Of a stretch of DNA of 64,000 nucleotides, positions 1 to 9,100 are shown in pieces. The notes below the pieces were generated by a model that had not been told where the DNA came from, did not search any database, and was given only the letters and a program-made list of their open reading frames with translations. Origin of the DNA: Shinella zoogloeoides (GTDB lineage Bacteria; Pseudomonadota; Alphaproteobacteria; Rhizobiales; Rhizobiaceae). Where the stretch lies: assembly GCF_033705735.1 (NCBI RefSeq), contig NZ_CP131131.1, positions 496,001 to 560,000 on the forward strand. Reading direction: 5' to 3'. Position 1 is the stretch's first letter. The number at the start of each line of letters is the position of its first letter. The position numbers and the translations under genes are program-made.

Positions 1-195
1 AGAGCTTGCGCACGCGCGGGTCGGCAAGCATGGCATTGGTCACGCCACTCGGGTTCGTCGTGGTCAGGACATTGACGACGCCTGGCGGCACGCCCGCTTC
101 CTCACCGAGACGGGCCATCGCATAGGCGGTCAGCGGCGTCTCGGAGGCCGGTTTCAGGATAACCGTGCAGCCGGCGGCGAGCGCCGGGCCGATTG
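1..195 (-). pseudogene. Succinate-semialdehyde dehydrogenase (GabD-like) fragment
   Basis: The minus strand reads an aldehyde dehydrogenase segment with the motifs GPALAAGC, ILKPASETPL and VPPGVVNVL, which are typical of the NAD(P)-binding part of succinate-semialdehyde dehydrogenases. Homology ends abruptly near base 195, just after the GPALAAG motif, and what lies upstream is unrelated sequence leading into an IS66 remnant. The N-terminal half of the gene is therefore missing; the other end runs off the window. I read this as a gene truncated by a transposon-related rearrangement and expect no active enzyme. Confidence 0.75.
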
Positions 196-259
196 ATTTG
201 TCGTGAGGGCTATGATTCAGGCTGGCGTGAAGGAGCCTGACTGATGAGTAGTTTTTTTG

Positions 260-292
260 GCTGACGGACGAGCAAATGGCTTGTCCGTCAGC
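260..292. repeat. 10-bp inverted repeat at the IS66 remnant edge
   Basis: GCTGACGGAC at 260-269 is the exact reverse complement of GTCCGTCAGC at 283-292, with a 13-base loop. It sits where the transposase homology begins and next to the broken dehydrogenase. It could be a leftover hairpin from a mobile element; nothing else supports a function. Confidence 0.4.
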
Positions 293-497
293 CTTCGGGC
301 TCAAGTCTGAGAAGACCGATCTCGAACAATTCAAGCTGGCACTGGAAGACTTGAAAACGGCCATGGCCACCATCCATACCGAGGATGAAGCGGACATTCC
401 TGCTGGAAACAGGGTCACCAAGCCACGCGCAATCAATCGTGGCTCCCTTCCGAAGCATCCCCCGTGTCGAGCGGAGAATGCTTCGCGGAAACCCTGA
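276..497 (+). pseudogene. IS66-family transposase (TnpC) N-terminal remnant
   Basis: The frame encodes FGLKSEKTDLEQ, LALEDLKTAMA and INRGSLPKHPP, which match the N-terminal region of IS66 TnpC proteins (a leucine-rich segment followed by the basic RGxLPxHLPR motif). The zinc-binding Cys cluster and the DDE catalytic domain that should follow are absent, and the frame ends at 497. This is a dead fragment of a transposase of about 500 residues. It adjoins the truncated dehydrogenase, so the element or its decay probably broke that gene. Confidence 0.7.
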
Positions 498-818
498 CAA
501 ACCGGGGCAGGCTGGCTGATCCCTCTCTGTTCCGGTTTCGTCCAATGAAGCGCTCCGCAATCGGTCCGTCACAGACGTTTGTTCTCGTGCATGGTGCCAG
601 GACGCACCAAGAATAGTGCCGACCCGGCGACGCCGCTCGAATAGCGGGTTTAGCCGTGGCCGCCTTTCGTGAGGCGAGTTCTGTTGGACAAGCATACGCG
701 TGCTCGCGCGTCAGGCCTTCGATCCAGACGCTCGGCGCACCGCGAAGATGCGGCCCGGGGCAGTAGGCCGTTTCGGCCTTCACGGGGCAGGCCAAGCGAG
801 AGGAAATAGCACGGACTA
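498..818. other. Intergenic stretch without a recognisable gene
   Basis: I find no coding frame with family resemblance on either strand here. Short open frames exist, but they overlap one another in several phases, as random GC-rich sequence does. The stretch separates the IS66 remnant from the first response regulator and is probably transposon-derived debris. Confidence 0.5.
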
Positions 819-1445
819 TTACCTTTCCTTCAGGGCCAGAGCCGCTTCAACGCGGTTGCGGACCTTCAGCTTCCTTAGAATATTTGTCACGTGGAATTTC
901 ACGGTTTTTTCATGGACTCCAAGGTTTCCGCCGATCCCTCGATTGCTGAGCCCTTGCGCCAAAAGCTCAAGGACGCGTAGCTCTCGCAAGGTAAGGCGGG
1001 CGAGGGGCGCCGTTTCCGCTTTGCCGCTCAACCGGGTGAGAAGACCGAGGCTGAGGCTCGGTGTTACGAAGGTTTCGCCGGCCGCGACGCTCTTCACGGC
1101 GGCTATCAGATCGTTTGCGCTAATACCCTTCAGAACGTAGCCAGATGCACCGGCCTCTATTGCCCGCATCACGTCATGGCCGTCGTCGGAGCCGGTGAGC
1201 ATCAGGACGCGCGGCGGCCTTTGCGTTGCGGTGATCGCCGCGGCGGCATCGATGCCGTTGCCCGGCATGGATATGTCGAGCAGGATGACATCCGGCTCAT
1301 GGCGCTCGACCAGTTCGAGCGCCTGGCTGCCGGAATTTCCTTCCGCGATGACTGTGATTGTGGGGTCGAGCGCGAGCGATTGCGTGACGCCTGCTCTGAA
1401 CAACGGATGATCGTCAACCACGATAATTCTGATCGGCGCATTCAT
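819..1445 (-). CDS. NarL/FixJ-family response regulator (first of two)
   Basis: This is a 208-residue DNA-binding response regulator. The N-terminal receiver domain has the acidic pair in VVDDHP, the phospho-acceptor Asp57 in LLDISMPG and the later Lys in YVLKG. The C-terminal LuxR-type helix-turn-helix reads LTLRELRVLELLAQG followed by KTVKFHVTNILRKL. Its start overlaps the stop of the upstream histidine kinase by four bases, so the two are co-translated and are very likely cognate partners. The pair diverges from the giant peroxidase gene, which is the likely target. A second, similar regulator lies on the other side of the secretion operon. Confidence 0.93.
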   Translation of the reverse strand: MNAPIRIIVVDDHPLFRAGVTQSLALDPTITVIAEGNSGSQALELVERHEPDVILLDISMPGNGIDAAAAITATQRPPRVLMLTGSDDGHDVMRAIEAGASGYVLKGISANDLIAAVKSVAAGETFVTPSLSLGLLTRLSGKAETAPLARLTLRELRVLELLAQGLSNRGIGGNLGVHEKTVKFHVTNILRKLKVRNRVEAALALKER

Positions 1446-2857
1446 ACTTCATCTCCTCCGTTCAGGACTGTGGCCATTTCGATGACTGTGCCTTGTCGGC
1501 CATGGCGCACGGAGAACGTGCCTCCGAGGCTCTCCACGCGCTCCCGCAGCCCGAACAATCCGAGGCTGCCCTCGGACGTTTCCGGGCGTCCGGCCGTCCC
1601 CGCGCCGTCGTCGCTGACGCGCAAGACGAAAACGTCGCCTTCGTGCCGGCATTCGACGGTTTGCCCATGCCCGCCAGCATGGCGATAGGCGTTGTTGAGG
1701 CCCTCCTGCACGAAGCGGTAGGCGCACAGGCGCATTGCCTGCGAGGAGCGGGACGGCGGCGTGCCGTCGCAGATCAGGGAGACGGCGGTGCCGGTTCTTC
1801 GTTCATGCACGCGCACCACGCTTTCGACGATCTCACGCAGGGACAGCGCCTGGATCTCCGGCAACACCAATCCCCGCGCGATCGCGCGCATGTCATGCAA
1901 TGCATCGCCCAGAAGGCCCTCGATCGCCGTCAGTATCGCCGCCCGCCCGTCTTTGTCCGCCGCGCGCCGGACCTGCTCGATCTTGAGTGCGGAAAGACCG
2001 ATGAGTTGAACCGGGCCGTCGTGCAGCTCGGCGCCCACGTTGCGCAGGTAGCTTTCGTTCATCTCCACCAGCCGGCCCGAGGCCCGCTGGACCTTCATGC
2101 GCAACTCGCTGTTCTGGTGGGAGACGCGCTCGATCTCGGCAAGGCGGCTCTCCAGGGCGACCTGCTGCCGTCCAATCAATCTGCTGTTGCTGTAGACGAC
2201 ACCGGTCAAGGCGAGTGCGATCGACAGGGCCGCCCCGCTGACGACGAGCCATGTCTGCACCCGCAGCTTCAGCAGCTTGGCTTCGAGCGGTTGTGTCAGT
2301 TCATGGATTTCAACGACGGCAATGATGCGGCCGGACCCGTGCTCGCGCAGGGGAACGTAGATTTCCAGATATTTCGTCGTCCACGCCCGCGCGACATGTT
2401 CGCCGGCGGCAAGATCGGTGTATCGTGCCGAAACCTCGCCATCGAACGCCATAGCGGCGCCTTCCGGTGGCGGAAATCGCCCGCCGATCAGATCGGATGT
2501 GGTCGAATAGGCGGCGAGCCCGTCACTCCTCCAGATGTCGACATGGGCGAAGCGGTCGGCGAAGGCGCCTTCCTTCAGCGCCTCGTCCAGGCGCGCGATG
2601 GCCTGCGGGCCGAGTACTTCCCGACGCGCCAGTTGCTGGACCAGGGGGGAGAGGAGGCTGTCCAGGAAGAGAGCGGAGCTTGCCGCGGTGCTTTCCACCG
2701 CCGCGCGGGTGACGATGCCGGAGATGACGACGCCGGCAAGGAACATCGCCGCCAGCATGATGAGGCCACCCGACAGCGCAAACTGTATCGGCTGGCTCAG
2801 GCTCCGGAAGCCGTGTGCCCGATGAAAGCGTGGCGATGTGGCTGCTGCATCGACCAT
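1442..2857 (-). CDS. HisKA_3-type sensor histidine kinase (first of two)
   Basis: This 471-residue membrane kinase has transmembrane segments at about residues 25-50 and 203-222. They bracket a roughly 150-residue extracytoplasmic sensor region. After a coiled linker comes the dimerisation/phospho-acceptor motif ELHDGPVQ with His279. An ATPase domain follows, with an N-box (RFVQEGLNNAYRHAG) and a glycine box (DDGAG). This layout is the NarX/DegS-like class that signals to NarL-type regulators, and the gene is translationally coupled to one. It is divergent from the peroxidase gene at 3144. The kinase at 15472 is a paralogue with the same domain plan and its His also at position 279. The ligand is unknown. 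Confidence 0.92.
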   Translation of the reverse strand: MVDAAATSPRFHRAHGFRSLSQPIQFALSGGLIMLAAMFLAGVVISGIVTRAAVESTAASSALFLDSLLSPLVQQLARREVLGPQAIARLDEALKEGAFADRFAHVDIWRSDGLAAYSTTSDLIGGRFPPPEGAAMAFDGEVSARYTDLAAGEHVARAWTTKYLEIYVPLREHGSGRIIAVVEIHELTQPLEAKLLKLRVQTWLVVSGAALSIALALTGVVYSNSRLIGRQQVALESRLAEIERVSHQNSELRMKVQRASGRLVEMNESYLRNVGAELHDGPVQLIGLSALKIEQVRRAADKDGRAAILTAIEGLLGDALHDMRAIARGLVLPEIQALSLREIVESVVRVHERRTGTAVSLICDGTPPSRSSQAMRLCAYRFVQEGLNNAYRHAGGHGQTVECRHEGDVFVLRVSDDGAGTAGRPETSEGSLGLFGLRERVESLGGTFSVRHGRQGTVIEMATVLNGGDEV

Positions 2858-2926
2858 CGGCTTTGAAAATGCTCCTGTGGCCCTCTCGCCAAACGATCAC
2901 GGATCCGCCTTGTCGGCTAGCGCCGA

Positions 2927-2985
2927 TGGTCCAATCATCCGCTCGGACCAAAGTCGAGTAAGGTCCCCGCCTTGCGATCTGGTCC
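2927..2985. promoter_or_regulatory. Cluster of GGTCC half-sites upstream of the peroxidase gene
   Basis: Between the divergent kinase and peroxidase genes, TGGTCC (2927-2932) and GGACCA (2945-2950) form an inverted repeat. Two more GGTCC copies follow at 2962-2966 and 2981-2985. Four copies of a 5-mer in 59 bases, placed in a divergent regulatory region, suggest a binding array for one of the neighbouring NarL-type regulators. That role is inference; GGTCC is short and the region is GC-rich. Confidence 0.35.
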
Positions 2986-3143
2986 GGTTGCCCTTTCGGG
3001 GAAGCAACTCGTCAGACCATCCGTCATGGCGCGAGAGCCGAGATCAGGCGCATCATTCTCCCGAAATGCGCATCGCGCCCGCAGAAGGCGGCGCGCGTGG
3101 CCGACAAGAAGCGTCAGGGGACGCTACCAAGGGGAGAATGGTC

Positions 3144-6100
3144 ATGGTCAATATCGTCAAGCACGACCTGCAGTTCATCTTGAAGCAGATCAAGATCGCC
3201 GAAAGGCATGCCGCCGGCGAGGATCTCTACACGCTCGTCGCGGAGGCCGGCGGCGTTGACCCTAATTCTCCCGCCGCCGCGCAGATTCACCTGCTTCCCT
3301 ATGGCTTGCGGACCGTCGACGGCAGCTACAATAACCTCCTGCCCGGCCGGGAGCACTGGGGCTCGGCGGACCAGCAGTTCCTGTCCCTGACCGATCCTGC
3401 GTTCGGCCAGGGGACGGGCACGTTCCCCTACGCATCCAACAACGACTACGGCCAGCCCGGCGATGTGGTCGATGCGGCGCCCCGCCTGATCTCCAATCTC
3501 GTCGTCGACCAGACGCTCGACAACCCGGCGGCCATCGTCGCCGCGCTCGAATATGCCGGCGTCGTGGGACAGGCGCAGGTCGACGCTCTGCAGGCCATTC
3601 GCGCCGCCCACGCCATCGTGAAGGAACTGCCGGTAAATTCCCAGGCCTATGGGCTGGCCAAGGGCCAACTCGACGCGCTTCTCGCGCAGAACGGCATCGA
3701 AATGGACGGCCCGACGGTCTTCCTGCCCAATGTGTCGCCGGATATCGGCGATTCCGCGCCCTTCAGCGCCCTCTTCACCCTGTTCGGACAGTTTTTCGAC
3801 CATGGCCTCGATCTCGTGGCTAAGGGCGGCAACGGTGTGGTCTACATTCCGCTCTCGCCGGACGATCCGCTCTACAACCCTGCCACTCCGCATACCAACT
3901 TCATGGTCTTGACCCGTGCGACCACCGGCGAGGGTGCGCGCAACACCACAACGCCATGGGTGGATCAGAACCAGACCTATGGCTCTCACGCCTCCAAGCA
4001 GGTCTTCATGCGCGAATATGAGGAGGGGCCGGACGGTACCCCCGTTGCGTCCGGTCGCCTGCTCGAGGGAAACGGGCACGGCCTGGCGACGTGGGCGGAT
4101 GTGAAGGCGCATGCCGAGGACATGCTCGGTATCAGGCTTACCGATGCGGATATCGGCAATATTCCCCTGATCGCGACCGATGAATACGGCAACTTCATCC
4201 CCGGCGCCAACGGCTATCCCCAACTGGTCGTCGGGCTCGGCGCGGACGGCATTTTCGGGACGGGTGACGATGTCCTTGTCGAGGGCGATCCGGACAATCC
4301 CGTCGATCCGACCGCCCTCGGCGCCTTCCGCACCGGCCATGCGTTCCTCGACGACATCGCCCACAACGCCGTGCCGGTCTTCACGGCTGGCGGCGAGCTT
4401 GCCGAGGATGCCGACGGCGTGGCGGGCAATGCCGTCGCGAGCAGCATGGGGCATAATCTCGAATATGACGACGAGCTCCTGGATGCGCATTTCATCACCG
4501 GCGACGGGCGCGGAAACGAGAATATCGGCCTGACGACCATCCACCATATCTTCCACGGCGAACACAACCGCATGGTCGAGGAGACAAAGCAGGTCGCGCT
4601 CGAGGCCGCGGCAAATGGCGATATGGCCTTCCTCAACGAATGGCTGCTGGTGGACGTCGCCGCCGTTCCCGCCAATCTCGAAGATCTCGTCTGGGATGGC
4701 GAGCGCCTCTTCCAGGCGGCGCGCTTCGTCACCGAAATGGAATACCAGCACCTCGTCTTCGAGGAATTCGCCCGCAAGATGCAGCCGGATGTCGATGCCT
4801 TCCTGTTCGAGCCGGATGCCGACATCAATCCCGCGATCTTCTCCGAGTTCGCCAACGTGGTCTATCGCTTCGGCCACTCGATGCTCAACGAGACCGTCGA
4901 CCGTATCGCCGCCGACGGGTCGACGAACCCCATGTCGCTGTTCGATGCGTTCCTCAATCCCGTCGCTTATGACGAGGGCGGGAGCCTGACCCATGCACAG
5001 GCGGCCGGTGCGGTCATTCGCGGCATGAGCGCCCAGGTCGGCAATGAGATTGACGAGTTCGTCACGAATACCCTGCGCAACCAGTTGCTCGGCATCCCGC
5101 TCGACCTGGCGACGATCAACATCGCGCGCGGCCGCGATACCGGCATGCCGACTCTCAACGAGGCGCGGGCCCAGTTCCAGGCCATGGCCCAGGGCGACAG
5201 CCAGCTGGCCCCCTATGCGAACTGGACCGACTTCGCGCTCAACCTCAAGAACCCGGCTTCCATCGTCAATTTCATCGCAGCCTACGGCACGCATGCGACG
5301 ATTGCGGGCGAGACGACGATGGACGGCAAGCGCGCGGCGGCGATGGCGATCGTGTTCGGCACGGCTGAGACGTTCTGGGACGAAAGCCTCGGCGCGAACC
5401 GGACCATCCTGCCGCCGGCTGACCGCGCGGCCTTTCTTTCCGGTACGGGCGGCTATGCCGACGGGCTCGGCGGTCTTGCCAATGTCGACCTGTGGGTGGG
5501 CGGGCTTGCCGAAAAGAAGATGGATTTCGGCGGCATGCTCGGCTCCACCTTCTCCTTCATCTTCGAACTGCAGATGGAGAACCTGCAGGACGGCGACCGC
5601 TTCTACTACCTGTCGCGCGTCCAGGGCCTCAACCTGCTCTCCGAACTGGAAGGCAATTCGCTCTCCAAGATGGCCCTGCGCACGACCGATCTCGCCGAAA
5701 CGGGCACCGCGATCCCCGGCGACTTCTTCTCGCGCCCGGACCGCGTTCTCTATCTCGACGCGGCAAGGCAACTGGCCATGACGGGCCAGGGCGACCCCGT
5801 CCAGGACAATCCCTATCTGGAGGCCCTGTCTCCTCTGGTCGAGCGTCGTGATGCGGATGGCGACGGCATTGCCGAATATCTGCGTTACAATGGCGGCGAG
5901 CACGTCGTTGTCCAGGGCACCGACAATGACGATCACATCATCACCGGCGAGGGTGACGACACGATCTGGGGCGGGGCCGGCAACGACCGTCTCGAAGGCG
6001 GCTACGGCGTGGATCATATCCACGGCGGCTCGGGCGACGACATCATCACCAATGCGGGAACCGACATCGGCGCGATGGACTTCCTGCATGGCGAGGAAGG

Positions 6101-9100
6101 CAATGACGTCATCCATGGTGGTAGCGGGCTTTCGCTGATCTTCGGCAACGAGGGCAACGACTTCCTGATCGCCGGCCCCGACGGCAAGACCGTCATGGGC
6201 GGCGTCGGCGACGACTTCATCCTCGGCGGCGACGGAATGGATTTCCTGCTCGGCGAGGCCGGCGACGACTGGCTGGAGGGCGGCGGCCGCTTCGATACGC
6301 TGGCCGGTGAAAATTCCGAGTTGATGTTCAACTCTACCATCGTCGGCAACGACGTGCTGAACGGCCAGAGCGGGGATACGGACTATGACGCCGAGGCCGG
6401 CGACGACATCATGTTCCAGGGCGTCGGCATCCAGCGCAGCAACGGCATGTCGGGCTTCGACTGGGCGATCCACAAGGACGATCCGATGGCGGCGAATTCC
6501 GATCTCGGTATTCCCGTCTTCGCGAACCAGGAAGCCTTCATCCTGCGGGACCGCTTCGATCTGGTGGAGGGGCTTTCCGGCTGGAAATTCGACGACGTGC
6601 TGACGGGCCGCGTGGTGCCGGTCAATACAAGGGTGGAGGCGACCGGCACGGCGGCGATTCCCGGTCCGGATGCGCCCCTCTACTCCTATTCGAATGCCCT
6701 TTTGGAGCGGAACGTCGCTCTTGTCGACGGGCTGGATATGCTGGTCGCCCATCGCAAGCGCCATGTCGAGATCGGAAACGACGGCGTTGCGGAGACGATC
6801 GTCCTCGAAACGGCAGATGCCTCCGATATCCTGCTCGGCGGTGGCGGTAGCGACCGCATCAAGGGTCTTGCCGGCGACGACGTCATCGACGGCGACAAAT
6901 GGCTCAACGTGCGCATCCGCATCGTCGCGGACGGTCAGGTCTACACGGCCGACGGGATGACGAAGAAGGTCTATCTCCAGACCGACATGGTGAACGGGGT
7001 GCTGCGGGCGGGCGCAACCGCGCAGTTCGGCGCGCGCTCTCTGGACATGCTGATGCTGGCCGGCGTCTTGAATCCGGGCCAATTGTCGATCGTGCGCGAG
7101 ATCGTCGACGGCAATGCCGCAGGCGATATCGACACGGCCGTCTATACGGGCATTCGCGAGCATTACGCCTTCGGCGTGAACACGGACGGCAGCCTCTATG
7201 TCGACCACGCGCCGCCGGCCACGGACGAAACCGATCCGCTTGCCGAAAACATCGAGGGCGTGACCGAGCGGCCCGTTCTCGACGGCCGTGACACGGTGCG
7301 CAATATCGAGCGGCTTGAATTCACCGACCTGACGATGAACGTGATTTCCGGCACCGCCGCCGGCGAAACGCTGAACGGTAACGTTGCGGGCACGGGCCTG
7401 ATCCACGATGTCCTCATGGGTTTCGAGGGCAACGATACGCTCAACGGCCTTTCCGGCAATGACGTGCTGATCGGCGGCGCCGGCAACGACACCTTGCGCG
7501 GCGGTGCCGGCGACGACATCTATGTCATGGGCCTTGCCGACGGCACGGACCGCATCGAGGAGACTTCCGGCAACGACCGGATCAGCGTGGCGACGAATGG
7601 CGAGGCGCTTTCCGCTTTCAACTTCAGCCGGGCTGCCAATGGCGATCTCGTCATCGTGCTCAACGGCCAGACGATCCGCGTGGCGGGCCAGTTCAACGAT
7701 CCCGGCAATGCCGTCGAGACGATCACTTTCGACGGCGGCAGCTATCAGGGCTATGAGCTTTACGTCGCCGATGACGAGGGCGATGAGGTCATGCGCGGCA
7801 GCTACACGCTGCACACCGGGACGGGCACCACGCTGGAGGCCGCGCCGGATGTCGATACCATCCTGGTCGATCTCGGCGGTTCCCAGTCGACGACGCTGCT
7901 GGGCAATACCGGCGACGACATGCTGTTCGGCAACAACGGTGCCGATACGCTCAACGGCGGCGCCGGCGCTGATCTTCTGGTCGGCGGCTCGGGGGGCGAT
8001 ACCTACATCGTCGATGACATCGGTGATACGGTGGTCGAGCTGGAGAACGGCGGAACGGACACCGTCCAGACGACGGTCGCAAGCTACATGCTGGACGCGA
8101 ATGTCGAGAACCTGACCTATACGGGCGGCGGTGCCTTCACGGGGGCCGGCAACAAACTCGACAACGTCATCACCGGCGGCGCCGGCAATGACAGCCTGTA
8201 CGGCGAGGCCGGCAACGACCGGCTGTTCGGCGGCGACGGGGACGACTTCCTCCATGGCGGCGCCGGCGACGACGTCATCAATGCCGGCAGCGGCAACGAT
8301 GCGGTCAATGGCGGTGCCGGTAACGATACGATCAATCTCGGCGCCGGCTTCAGCAGGCTGGTCTACGACGGGCTGGATTTCGGCGACGACGTCGTCACGA
8401 GCTTCGATGCCAATCCCACCGGCGGCGGCCAGGACAAGGTCGACCTGAGCGGCCTCGGCATCACCGACGCGGACTTCGACGCGCGCGTCTCCATCACGTC
8501 CGACGGCAGCAGGACCCGCATCGATATCGCCGGCGGCGGCTCGATCACGCTCAACGGCGTTCCGGGAATCGGCAATAATATGGTGAACCGCGCGGACTTC
8601 ATCCTTGCCGGCGAAACGACCATTGCCGGAACCGCCAGCGGCGATGCCCTTGAGGGCACCGCAGGCGCCGACATCATTCTCGGGGGCGGTGGCGGCGACA
8701 CGATCAACGGCGGCGCGGGCGACGATGTCATCGATGGCGGGACGGGGGACGACTTCCTCTTCGGCGACAGCGGCGACGACATCATCCACTGGCAGGCGCC
8801 GGATGGCGGCTGGGACGTGGTCGACGGCGGTTCGGAAGGCATTGCCGGTGATACCTTCGTCATCACCGGCGACGACGCCTACGAAATCTTCCGCTTCTAT
8901 CCCGCCGAGGACGCCGAGACGGTCATTCCGGGTCTCGTGCTGCGCGGCGGCGGCACCGAGATCGTGGTGACCCGCACGGTCGTCGTGAATGGCGTCGAAG
9001 GCGTCCCGCAGGTCATCGCGGAACTGTCCGAGATCGAGGAGATCGTCATCAACGGCCACCCGGCCGGCGGCTCGGGCACCGCTGGCGGCGACCGCTTCGA

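Noticed and set aside
433..795. Minus-strand frame between the IS66 remnant and the first response regulator
   Set aside because: It overlaps the IS66 remnant on the opposite strand, has no family resemblance and no start signal.
1493..2866. A 457-codon plus-strand frame opposite the first histidine kinase
   Set aside because: The minus strand has full kinase motifs and couples to a response regulator; the plus frame has none.
2838..3143. N-terminal extension of the peroxidase gene to 2838
   Set aside because: It would overlap the divergent kinase gene and fill the only promoter region. The ribosome site at 3131-3136 supports ATG 3144.
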